From: Cystobacter fuscus DSM 2262
Lineage (GTDB): Bacteria > Myxococcota > Myxococcia > Myxococcales > Myxococcaceae
Length of the DNA: 64,000 nucleotides
Direction of reading: 5' to 3'
Assembly (NCBI RefSeq): GCF_000335475.2
Contig: NZ_ANAH02000014.1
Location: 124,001 to 188,000, forward strand
The translations under genes were made by a program, and so were the position numbers. Shown here in pieces: positions 20,225 through 28,127 of the stretch; the stretch's first letter is position 1, and each line of letters starts with the position of its first letter. The notes under the pieces were generated by a model, which was not told where the DNA came from, searched no databases, and saw only the letters and a program-made list of their open reading frames with translations.

Positions 20225-20883
20225 GGCAGCTGATACCTCACACCCAGGAGCCCCTGCACACCCGTCGAGCGCCCGAGGACAAAGGGGATGTTCGCCTCGC
20301 CGAACCCCACCCTCGCGTCGAGGAACGGCTCGAGCGCCCCCAGGGGAAAGCGCAGCTGGGCTCCCGCGAGCAATTCCCAGCCGACCGCCGAGCGCACGGA
20401 GCTCGCGGAGAAGTCGCTGGAGAGGTGGTGCAGCGCCAGGAGCGGCCCCACGCCGACGCGCACGTCCACGCCGAGGTGAGCCATCCGCACGAGGTTCATC
20501 CGCCCGACCGCGGTGAGTGGGATGGAGTGCAGGGCGGAGACCGCCACTCCGGTGCCGGGGATGTCCTCGCGGAAGCGCGCCAGCCGCCAGCCGAGCTCCA
20601 CGTCGATGGAGAAGCGACCCCAGCCGGGAGGCGTCAGGGTGAGCTGCGCCGAGCCCTGGGGGCCTCGGTTGAAGCCACCGCCGTAGAACCCGCCACCCGC
20701 GAGCGCGAGGGAGTAGCGCATCTGCTGCGCGGGCTGCGTTGCGGCCGGTCGGGTCCCGGTGCGCGAAGGCACCTCCCGTGCGGGCGCCTTCGGCTTCTTG
20801 CGGGAGGTTCCGCGGGGGGACCCCTCCGGAGCAGCCACGGCTGGGGTGGAGCAGAGCAAGAAGAGGAGCGAGAGCCAACGCAT
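20221..20883 (-). CDS. Outer-membrane beta-barrel-like hypothetical protein
   Basis: 220 residues from ATG 20883, which gives a clean signal peptide (MRWLSLLFLLCSTPAVAAPEG). ATG 20961 has a better ribosome site (AGGTGA) but would add a non-signal leader. After a basic Pro/Ala-rich linker (~25-55), the sequence alternates hydrophobic and polar residues: 'YSLALAGGGFYGGGF', 'FSIDVELGWRLARF', 'GVDVRVGVGPLLAL', ending 'GLLGVRYQLP'. This is typical of an eight-stranded outer-membrane barrel. It is coupled to the downstream lipoprotein-like gene by an ATGA overlap. Confidence 0.65.
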   Translation of the reverse strand: MRWLSLLFLLCSTPAVAAPEGSPRGTSRKKPKAPAREVPSRTGTRPAATQPAQQMRYSLALAGGGFYGGGFNRGPQGSAQLTLTPPGWGRFSIDVELGWRLARFREDIPGTGVAVSALHSIPLTAVGRMNLVRMAHLGVDVRVGVGPLLALHHLSSDFSASSVRSAVGWELLAGAQLRFPLGALEPFLDARVGFGEANIPFVLGRSTGVQGLLGVRYQLP

Positions 20884-21020
20884 GGAGAGGGTGGTCCGCG
20901 GGGGTCGACGCCGCAGACATGGTAGAAGAGAACCCAGTCGGCGGTGGTTGTCGAGCCCCATCGTGCTCGTCACCTGAGGCAGCGGCGAGGGGTGAGTCAA
21001 AGAAGGAGCGGACGCTGCGC

Positions 21021-21206
21021 GTGGAACTGGCGAGGCACTTCGAGCGCAGCGTGTGGCTCAACCCCGAGCCCATCCAGACGTGGAGGGGCAACACCATCGC
21101 CGCCGTGCGGAATGTGGTCGACATGTTCCCCCTGACGCTCGACGGGCTGGGCGAGGCGCTGGGGCACCTGACCAAGGGGAAAATGGTGCGCGCGGCCGGA
21201 AGTGAG
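21021..21206 (+). pseudogene. 3' fragment of a duplicated VWA (CoxE-like) gene
   Basis: About 185 bp nearly identical to 18806-18990, the last ~60 codons of the intact VWA gene. The frame stays open and encodes the same peptide with few changes (for instance 'FERSVWLNPEPIQTW' against 'FERSAWLNPEPIQTW'). Two extra bases in the GCGCG run just before the stop shift it past the original terminator. No start codon with a ribosome site precedes it. It is a relic of a duplication, not a working gene. Confidence 0.85.
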
Positions 21207-21403
21207 GCTGCGGCGCTTACCTCGATGTCCTGGGCGTTCGACTAGGACTGGCCGCTCTTTTGCTTTCAGGCCACCTGATGGCGCCCGCTACGTAATAAGC
21301 CTCGGCGCGTCTTCTATGGAAGACTTATCTCGTCATACCAATGCGCATGTCCTTCGTATCGGCAGAAGGAGAGTACATCTACACTGAACTTCGTCGCAGC
21401 TTT

Positions 21404-22720
21404 TTACTTCTGCCCATGGCGGCGAAATAGAGCGTGAAAAAACCTTCGAATGGTCTCCTCTCCTTTAGGTCCCTGCAATTCACTGCCGCCAAATCTATAT
21501 ACATGGTATCCGGAGAGACGGAGTTCGCGATCTGCAGCGGCCATTCTGGCATACTTTGAAGGATTGGCTACACCGTTGTCGCTGTAGTGTTGTGCTCCAT
21601 CGACTTCGAAAACTATTCGTTCGGCATGGGAAAACAACATTAGGAAGTCCATCCGCTGCCGAAGCAGTGCGTCCCGGCCTCGCTGTGCGATTGTCTGCAG
21701 ATCGTAGTGGAGCCAGACCTCGGGAAGCAGGGCCGGTAGGTTTACGAATGAGTCCTTGTGTTCTTTGAAGTAGGTGGTGAAAAACAACCTTTGTGGAGGC
21801 GAGTTTTCCGGCAGTGATTCATAAAGCCGTTGGTATAGGTGAACCGTGGTTTCTCGGCTTTTCGGATCAAGTCCACATTGATCTGCCCACCACTCCTGCA
21901 AATTTTGCCAGAGTAACCCTGCTTGAGGAATGGGCCGGTCATAGACAAGAACCTTGTCCTTGTGGGTAACGATCTCTATGTCATTGTTGATTGCGTCGAC
22001 AAAGCGCAGATCGGGTCTGATTCGTGATGCGAAGATGATGTTTTTTGGTCGCCCCTGGACGCCTTGTTGGATGCGGTGCATTGAGTAGAACAAGCGACCC
22101 ATGTCTTCAGTGGTTGCTTGTAGTTCCCATCCGCATTGTTTCAGTATTGGATTGAGGGTTCCGACGTATTTGTTCTGGTCTTCTTTATTTCGAATGTTTG
22201 GGTCGACGAGCTTTTCAAGGAAAGCCCGAAGGCGTCTCTCGGAAATGTGTAGTAAGTTGAGTTGTTTGTAGGTGTCTCGAATGTTTTCGAGATCGGAGCG
22301 GGGTAGTACTGCTTTTGATAGAGATGATCCAAGCGGGAAAATCCCGCTCAGGAACTCTTGGGCGCCGATTTGCCCCCATGGGTCAGGAAGGGCAGAGAGC
22401 GCGGAAATGATGTGCCGACGCGCGAGTTGCGAGAACTCAACCGAGTTTTCTTGCGCCTTCCATATTAGTTCTTCAAGTTCAAGATTGTGGTAGCGAGCCA
22501 AAACTCTCTCGCCAATGGCGAGTACTTGGCTCAGATTGTTTGGCAGCCACTGTAAAACTGTGATTCGCTTGCTGTTTTGAACGAGCCCTGTGTCCCGGAT
22601 GTCAGTGATAATTCCGAGTTCGGCACAAACCTTCTCCAAATCGTAGGATTTTACGCTCCCAGCGATGGTTTCGCCGATGGCGGCGCGTAGTGCGTCAATG
22701 CTGAGAGTAAGGTGGCCCAC
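21404..22720 (-). CDS. Putative defence protein with C-terminal DUF559/Vsr-like PD-(D/E)XK nuclease
   Basis: 438 residues, GTG start at 22720 with GGAAGG very close upstream. The C-terminal ~90 residues carry a nuclease signature: 'RQRMDFLMLFSHAERIVFEVDGAQHYS' (Asp, then E-x-D-G-x-Q-H) followed by 'ADRELRLSGYHVYRF', the pattern of DUF559/very-short-patch-repair-like endonucleases. The middle ('RPDLRFVDAINNDIEIV...VLVYDRPI') recalls sequences annotated as AbiJ-related, an uncertain recollection. The N-terminus is helical. Base composition is far AT-richer than all neighbours, which marks recent transfer. It is a single gene with no obvious partner. A role in phage or plasmid defence is inference. 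Confidence 0.7.
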   Translation of the reverse strand: MGHLTLSIDALRAAIGETIAGSVKSYDLEKVCAELGIITDIRDTGLVQNSKRITVLQWLPNNLSQVLAIGERVLARYHNLELEELIWKAQENSVEFSQLARRHIISALSALPDPWGQIGAQEFLSGIFPLGSSLSKAVLPRSDLENIRDTYKQLNLLHISERRLRAFLEKLVDPNIRNKEDQNKYVGTLNPILKQCGWELQATTEDMGRLFYSMHRIQQGVQGRPKNIIFASRIRPDLRFVDAINNDIEIVTHKDKVLVYDRPIPQAGLLWQNLQEWWADQCGLDPKSRETTVHLYQRLYESLPENSPPQRLFFTTYFKEHKDSFVNLPALLPEVWLHYDLQTIAQRGRDALLRQRMDFLMLFSHAERIVFEVDGAQHYSDNGVANPSKYARMAAADRELRLSGYHVYRFGGSELQGPKGEETIRRFFHALFRRHGQK

Positions 22721-23052
22721 ACCTTCCGTATGAAAGTGGCTGTTCGAGACGGAAGCAAGAAAGTAGCCGAAAAATTACTGACGTATAGAGGGATGGGGGC
22801 ACTCCTGATGGTTGCGGACTGGCGCAGAAGATCAGAGGGTCGCTCCTGTAGGTGAAAGTAGGTGGGTGCTCGGAGCCGAGAGCGGCAGGCTGGTGGATAG
22901 ATGCTGAGGAGAGTCGGTGCCAAAAGATAGCGGGTCTGGAGTCATGATGGGTGTCGAACACCTCATGCTGGGGTTCCCTGGCCACTCTCGCACGCGTCCG
23001 GATCGCGGAGTCGACTTCATGGTTGCCCCTGCCTTGGTCCGCTTTGCCTAAC
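22721..23052. other. Intergenic region upstream of the low-GC nuclease gene
   Basis: 332 bp whose composition rises from AT-rich near 22721 to the host level near 22950. It likely holds the nuclease gene promoter and the right edge of the acquired segment. Short frames here show no recognisable product. I see no integrase, tRNA or clear flanking repeat. Confidence 0.5.
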
Positions 23053-24036
23053 TCAGTCGAGGAAACGGCGCCACCAGCGGCTTGCTGTGTCGGGAGGACA
23101 ATCCTGCCAGGACCGGTAGTGGGGAAAGGGAAGGAGCCAGGGCTCGAGCACTCGTGCCAGTTCACGCCAAGCCGGTAAAGTGTCTCCTTGGCTCAAGTCT
23201 CCTGCTTCGGGCTCCGGACCTAGCGCCACCAAAGCCCGTTCTTCCTCCAGGGCTGTCACCGTGGTGGTCGGCGCGTGCAGCCGAGAGCGGAGCGCCTCGG
23301 CTCCACCCAGCTGCGCCAGCACTTCCGGACCCAGGAAGTTGAGCCAGTGAACCCCGTCCACCCGTGTGCCCAGCGCTCGCTGCCCGTGGGTCACGTCCAT
23401 GCCCGGGTAGCGCAGTGCCTCCTCGTGAATGTCCTTCATGACGGGCCCCCACACGGTGGACGAATAGAAGGCCAGCCCCGCGTGGCCCGATGCATAGGGC
23501 AGCAGCGCGGCCAGTTGCTCAATCTCCGCTCGCATCTTCCCGGGGCCTCGCGCCTCCATGTACTCGGTGGGCCACGAAAAGCTCACAAGACTGACTTCGT
23601 CCGCTTGTGGAGTGCGCCATGGCAGCCGAGCCCAGTAAAAGAAGCCGTAGCCGCTCAGGCCCCCCTCTCCACCCGAGAGTTCCACGGATCGATCGAACTG
23701 CTTCTTCATTCGGCGAAGCACGTACCGTTCATCGGGGACGTCATCCAGGAACCGCTCCCCCTGGGGCGGGGACAACTCGGAGCGGATGAAATCCCAGCCC
23801 TGCGCATCGAGCGGAAATAGATCGTCTTCGCCTTCCACGTCGCACCACTCGGACAGAATCTCCGACCCCTGCCCCACGCTACTCAAGTACATGTCGAGCG
23901 CACGGTTCACGCCTGCGGAGAGGTCCACGTGATCAAAAGGCAAATGCAGCACGAGCCGGACCACGTCCCGCTGGACGAGCACTTCTCCATGAGGCGTTGC
24001 GGCGTAGTGGCGGATGCGGGGATTGCGACGACTCAT
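23053..24036 (-). CDS. DUF3396 (type VI immunity family) protein
   Basis: 327 residues, cytoplasmic, no signal. The features fit the DUF3396 family, which protects against partner toxins: N-terminal 'VRLVLHLPFDHVDLSAGV', a central 'SLVSFSWPTEYMEARGPGKM' and 'HAGLAFYSS', then 'DGVHWLNFLGPEVLAQLGG'. Its ATG overlaps the TGA of the upstream lipoprotein gene (ATGA), so synthesis is coupled, as expected for a toxin/immunity pair. Family membership is recognised from conserved patterns. The immunity role is from family knowledge. Confidence 0.8.
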   Translation of the reverse strand: MSRRNPRIRHYAATPHGEVLVQRDVVRLVLHLPFDHVDLSAGVNRALDMYLSSVGQGSEILSEWCDVEGEDDLFPLDAQGWDFIRSELSPPQGERFLDDVPDERYVLRRMKKQFDRSVELSGGEGGLSGYGFFYWARLPWRTPQADEVSLVSFSWPTEYMEARGPGKMRAEIEQLAALLPYASGHAGLAFYSSTVWGPVMKDIHEEALRYPGMDVTHGQRALGTRVDGVHWLNFLGPEVLAQLGGAEALRSRLHAPTTTVTALEEERALVALGPEPEAGDLSQGDTLPAWRELARVLEPWLLPFPHYRSWQDCPPDTASRWWRRFLD

Positions 24037-24833
24037 CGGCTGATTCCCAACTGAGGGGTGACGAGGGCTCGGGATTGACGCTTCGTCAGCGGTTCATACT
24101 TCTCCAACTTCTTGTCCATTACCTGCCTGCCTGGACCCAGCGGATCACTCTTGCTCTTGGATGTACAGGGAAAGAAGAGGTCATAGAGGAATTGGATGCG
24201 GGTGGCATCACGCACCAGGTGCAGCACGATGTCGGGAACGAGCGAGCCCACGCCCTCTCCAGTGAGGACATACGTTTCCGTGGAGGCGTCCTTGCCATAA
24301 CGAGGCTCGCGGGTGAAATGCTCCGAGAAGTCCCGTCCGAGTTCTCGCTCGACACATGCGAACGCTCGTTCATGCTTCATGACTCCAAGTTCCATGGCGC
24401 GGGTGATAGGCTTACCATTCTTGTCACGGCCTACCTCTCGATTACACTCTGCGTCGCTTGGATACCTTTCTCGAGGATACTCGCGCTCGTTGACCTCGAA
24501 GTCCGCCTCGCGAGCGCACTGCACCAGCACTGCCTCCACTCGCGCCACCTCCGCCTCGTCCAGGAAGTCCTTGAGCGTGAGCAGTCCCCGCGCCGTCTGC
24601 GCGGCCCTTATTACCGCGGGCGTCGCAGGTATGATTTCTCCGCTGGCCGCTGGCGCCATGCACCCGGGGCTGAACATGCAAGACTGACTCTGGAGCGATG
24701 GGGTCATCTCCAGTGGGTCGCTCAGCCTCATGGTACACCCTGAGAGCAGCACCAAGCCCGCGAGAGCCAGTGCGCACACGGCCTTCTTTCGCGCACTTCC
24801 GTTCCCTCTCGATACGAACCATGCCACCGGCAT
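24033..24833 (-). CDS. Lipoprotein, candidate toxin paired with DUF3396 immunity protein
   Basis: 266 residues from ATG 24833, preceded by GGAGGGGC. The signal has lipobox LLSGC (Cys ~32). After a Cys-containing linker, the mature part is helical, with 'FLDEAEVARVEAVLVQCAREADFEVNEREYP'. The C-terminal section 'VPDIVLHLVRDATRIQFLYDLFFPC' resembles a motif I associate with related myxobacterial lipoproteins, where a PD...D-x-K nuclease-like pattern ends 'YDFKFPC'. Here the Lys position holds Phe, so activity may be lost or the resemblance may mislead. Overlap with an immunity-family gene supports a toxin role. Lipidation would allow sharing between cells by outer-membrane exchange. Confidence 0.6.
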   Translation of the reverse strand: MPVAWFVSRGNGSARKKAVCALALAGLVLLSGCTMRLSDPLEMTPSLQSQSCMFSPGCMAPAASGEIIPATPAVIRAAQTARGLLTLKDFLDEAEVARVEAVLVQCAREADFEVNEREYPRERYPSDAECNREVGRDKNGKPITRAMELGVMKHERAFACVERELGRDFSEHFTREPRYGKDASTETYVLTGEGVGSLVPDIVLHLVRDATRIQFLYDLFFPCTSKSKSDPLGPGRQVMDKKLEKYEPLTKRQSRALVTPQLGISR

Positions 24834-25137
24834 ATGCCCCTCCACATCACGACACAGCAACAAGCCCTCGGGAAGCATTACCGAGGAGGTGTGCTCCGTC
24901 GAGGACGTGGTGCCACCAATGATGGACGGTGTTGGGCGTTGAGCCGGTCGTTGAAGGGACCGCCCGCTGGGATGTGGGTCCCATCCGCTCGTTCGTGCTC
25001 CGCGCTGGAGGTGCTCCACACGTCGAGTCACTCGTCGCCGTCGACTCCCCCACGCCCCCCCGCGTCAGGGGCACTCGCCCGACACCTTGCCGTGGGGCGT
25101 GCGGTGTCCACGCTGATTCCTTCCAGCAGCTCGGCGC
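24834..25137. other. Leader region of the toxin/immunity pair and 3' part of the zinc-ribbon locus
   Basis: The stretch should contain the promoter for the minus-strand lipoprotein and the decayed tail of the zinc-ribbon gene. Nothing else recognisable is seen. Confidence 0.4.
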
Positions 25138-25323
25138 TCACGCACGGGCGGAACACCGCCAGGGCCCTGATCGCGACCAGGATGTCGAGTCGCTTCCGGC
25201 TCGTCCCTGGCGGGGCATGGTCGTCACGTCGCCGCATGCGCAGGTGCTCTTGGACTCGGGTGCTCGTCCGGTGACCTGGAGGACGGTCCCGCACTTCGGA
25301 CAGGACATGCCCTGCATGGGCAT
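25138..25323 (-). CDS. Small zinc-ribbon-like protein, possibly frameshifted
   Basis: 61 residues. ATG 25323 has GGAGACAAA immediately upstream, a good ribosome site. The N-terminus 'MPMQGMSCPKCGTVLQVTGRAPESK' followed by 'CACG' gives two CxxC/CxC pairs, a zinc-ribbon or double-psi knuckle. After about residue 38 the frame becomes Ser/Trp/Arg-rich and unconvincing. The neighbouring frame (down to 25028) continues as 'RKRLDILVAIRALAVFRPC', which looks more like protein. A single frameshift near 25205 could therefore have broken a ~98-residue gene. Confidence 0.4.
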   Translation of the reverse strand: MPMQGMSCPKCGTVLQVTGRAPESKSTCACGDVTTMPRQGRAGSDSTSWSRSGPWRCSARA

Positions 25324-25607
25324 TTTGTCTCCATGACCCATTCGCGCCGGAAGTACCGGGGCCTGGTCCGGGCGGAGCCAGGTGAGCCGCGCTCCGTTGA
25401 TGCTCGGGAGGCCACTTTACCTGTTGGGCCCGTGGGCCGCATCACTGGGTCTTCTCGATGTTCCGTGGGAAACTTGCGTTGCTGGCCACCCGTGATTCCG
25501 CTAGGAGAAACATTGCCTCCCCCCCAGGCTTTCCTCTCCAACTTTCGGATCTCCCGACGTGGGCCATGGCCGCCGCGGGGAATCATCCAGCGAGGAGCGT
25601 CCACCCC

Positions 25608-26978
25608 ATGAACACCGTGACCTCTCCGCCCCCTGCCTCCGCCACAGGGGCGCCAGGCGGGTTGCCGCTGCTTGGTCATGCGCTCCGGTTGCTGCGCTCA
25701 CCTCTCGACTATCTGCAGTCGTTACGTGGACTCGGTGACATCGTCCAGATCCGGGTCGGGCCCTCGCCCTTGTATGTGGTTACCTCTTCTGAGTGCATCC
25801 ATCAGGTGCTGGTCACTCACGCCGAGAGCTTCGAGAGAGGGCGCCTCTTCGACAAGGCGACGGCCGCGATCGGCAAGGGGCTCGTCGTCTCCAACGGGAG
25901 CGTTCACCGGCGGCAACGAAAACTCCTCCAGCCGGGGTTCCACCGCGCGCGCATCCACGGCTACATGGAGACGATCCACCGGCAAGTAGACGCGCAGATT
26001 GCCGGATGGTCGCCGGGTGCCCACCTCTCAGTGCGCGAGGAGATGCACCGTCTGACGCTCAATGCCGTCACCGGGACGCTGTTCGGCGCGAACACCGAGG
26101 AGCGCATCGCCGCCGAGATCGGCGACTACATCGACGCCGCCAACTCCTGGGTGGGTCTTCACACCCTGCTCTCTGGCCGCGTCTTCGAAAGGCTGCCAAT
26201 TCCAATCAACCAGGCGTTCGTGCGCAAGAAAGCCCGGTTCAATGAGATCATCGCCGCGTACATCGAGTCGCGGCGCGCGGATGACCGCGACCAGGGAGAT
26301 TTGTTGTCCGCGTTGTTGGCGGCTCAGGATGATGAGACCGGCCAGGGGATGAGCGATGAACAGCTCCGGATGGAGATCTCCGGTCTGTTCGTCGCCGGAT
26401 CCGAGACCACGGCGACCGCGTTGACCTGGCTCTTCCACGAAGTGGGACGCCACCCCGAGGTGGACGCGCGCCTCCACGCCGAACTCGACGCGGTGCTGGG
26501 TGGCAGGCCCGTCACCATGGAGGACCTGCCCCGGTTGCAGTACCTCCAGAACGTGATCTCCGAGACGCTGCGCCGGCACTCGCCCATCTGGGTGCTGACG
26601 AGGCGCACCCTGCGTGCCCTGGAACTGGCGGGCACCCACCTGCCGGCCGGGGCCGAGGTCATCATCAGCCCGATGATGGTCCATCGCGACCCACGTCTTT
26701 ATCCCGAGCCGTTGCGATTCGACCCCGACCGGTGGCTGCCGGAACGGATGCAGAAGATTCCGCGTCACGCCTTCATCCCCTTTGGGGACGGGAAACACAA
26801 GTGCATCGGTGACGTCTTCGCCCGGACCGAGATGGTGATCGCCGTCGCCACCATCGCCGCCCGGTGGCGGCTCGTCCCGGTGCCCGGTCACCACGTCCGG
26901 GAGGTCCCCCGCGCGGTCTTGCGACCCAACCAGGTCCTGATGACCGCCGTTCCCCGTTCCTCCACACCTGTCTCCTAG
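25608..26978 (+). CDS. Cytochrome P450
   Basis: 456 residues. I chose ATG 25608, which has GAGGAG upstream; the longer frame lacks homology. Key P450 elements are intact: I-helix oxygen-binding 'AGSETTA' (~263-269), K-helix ExxR at E319 ('ETLRR'), and heme loop 'FGDGKHKCIG' with Cys near 399. There is no membrane anchor, so it is a soluble bacterial P450 that needs separate ferredoxin and reductase. Its stop codon overlaps the ribosome site of the terpene synthase gene, so the two are one operon. The likely substrate is the terpene made by that enzyme (inference). Confidence 0.93.
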   Translation: MNTVTSPPPASATGAPGGLPLLGHALRLLRSPLDYLQSLRGLGDIVQIRVGPSPLYVVTSSECIHQVLVTHAESFERGRLFDKATAAIGKGLVVSNGSVHRRQRKLLQPGFHRARIHGYMETIHRQVDAQIAGWSPGAHLSVREEMHRLTLNAVTGTLFGANTEERIAAEIGDYIDAANSWVGLHTLLSGRVFERLPIPINQAFVRKKARFNEIIAAYIESRRADDRDQGDLLSALLAAQDDETGQGMSDEQLRMEISGLFVAGSETTATALTWLFHEVGRHPEVDARLHAELDAVLGGRPVTMEDLPRLQYLQNVISETLRRHSPIWVLTRRTLRALELAGTHLPAGAEVIISPMMVHRDPRLYPEPLRFDPDRWLPERMQKIPRHAFIPFGDGKHKCIGDVFARTEMVIAVATIAARWRLVPVPGHHVREVPRAVLRPNQVLMTAVPRSSTPVS

Positions 26979-26992
26979 GAGCGCCGTTGCAG

Positions 26993-28054
26993 ATGGACAC
27001 TCACCGTGCCGCGATCGAGTTCCGGTTTCCATTCCCTCGTGACCTCAGTCCCGACATCGAACAGGCCCAACGTCACAGTGTCGCATGGGCCCGTCAGATG
27101 GGATTGGCCACCACCGACTTCGCGCTCGGGCAACTGGAGGCGTGGAATTGGGGACGTCTCACCGGACACTGTCTGCCCACCGGGCGCGGTGACGTCCTGG
27201 ACCTGGCCACGGAGTGGATCACCTGGGGGTTCCTCTACGACGACCAGTTCGCTGGCCCTCTCGGGAACCAGCCGGAGCGGGTGGCTCGAATCACCGAGAA
27301 CATGATTGGCGTTCTCTACTCCACGTCCGGCACACCGGGGGAGAACGCGGCCGCGCGAGGCATCGCGGATATCCTCCACCGGCTCACTCCGAAGATGTCC
27401 GCGACCTGGATGGCCCGGTTCCGCGACCACTTGAGATGGTACCTCATCGGGGTGCTCCGGATGACCACCTTCCGCAAACGCCTCGAAGCCATCGACACCC
27501 AGACCGCGTTCGAGATCCGTCGTCTCGATATCGGCATGAACGCCATGATCGACTTCATCGAGGTCGCGGAGGGCTTCGAGGTGCCCGCGTCTGTCATTGG
27601 AACCAGCCAGATCCAGGCTCTGCGCCAATGCGTGGTCGACATCGTGCTGCTGCAGAACGACGTCTTCTCCCTGCCGAAGGACCGGCACCAGCAAGAGGTC
27701 AACGTGGTCCTCGCCATGGAACGCTCGGAGAACCTCACCACCGCCCAGGCCCTGGAACGCACCGCTGCCCTGCTCGACGAGACGGTCCAGCGGTTCCTCA
27801 CGGTCAAGGCTGGGATGGCCGCCCTCTACGACGCCCTCGGTCTGGGTGCCACCGACCGTGCCCGCATGGAGCGCTACATCCACTGTCTCGAGCTCATGGC
27901 CCACGGCTCCGTCTATTCACATGCCGAGTGCGTCCGCTACTCCACCCGGCCCGAACACACCCGACCCATCGCGGGCCGGGGCTTCATCCAGGATCTGCAC
28001 CTGGACGCGGGCATCGAGCTGGCGCACGAACTCACCCGGACAAACCCGGGGTGA
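26993..28054 (+). CDS. Class I terpene synthase (probable sesquiterpene cyclase)
   Basis: 353 residues, typical for a bacterial single-domain terpene cyclase. AGGAG (26976-26980) overlaps the P450 stop. ATG 26993 is annotated, but TTG 26987 has better spacing and may be the true start. The metal-binding acidic motif is 'DDQFAG' at D83-D84, without the distal acidic residue of DDxxD. The NSE triad is 'NDVFSLPKD' (N222, S226, D230), and the C-terminal RY pair is at R315-Y316. Length excludes two-domain geosmin synthase. The product is not predictable from sequence. The tailoring P450 upstream suggests an oxidised terpene. Confidence 0.9.
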   Translation: MDTHRAAIEFRFPFPRDLSPDIEQAQRHSVAWARQMGLATTDFALGQLEAWNWGRLTGHCLPTGRGDVLDLATEWITWGFLYDDQFAGPLGNQPERVARITENMIGVLYSTSGTPGENAAARGIADILHRLTPKMSATWMARFRDHLRWYLIGVLRMTTFRKRLEAIDTQTAFEIRRLDIGMNAMIDFIEVAEGFEVPASVIGTSQIQALRQCVVDIVLLQNDVFSLPKDRHQQEVNVVLAMERSENLTTAQALERTAALLDETVQRFLTVKAGMAALYDALGLGATDRARMERYIHCLELMAHGSVYSHAECVRYSTRPEHTRPIAGRGFIQDLHLDAGIELAHELTRTNPG

Positions 28055-28127
28055 GCCCCTGGCCCGGGTCGGCCAGGCCGTGGACCGCGGCCATCATGTC
28101 TACAGCAGGCGCTGCACGGGGAGGCGC

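Noticed and set aside
21404..22720. Definite AbiJ assignment for the low-GC gene
   Set aside because: Only a vague memory of similar mid-region wording supports it; the C-terminal nuclease is the sole firm motif.
23997..24743. Plus-strand frame of 248 codons over the DUF3396/lipoprotein genes
   Set aside because: It is antisense to a coupled gene pair with a clear signal peptide and immunity-family sequence.
26993..28054. Geosmin or 2-methylisoborneol synthase
   Set aside because: It is too short for two-domain geosmin synthase and lacks the methyltransferase partner and motif context of a 2-MIB locus.
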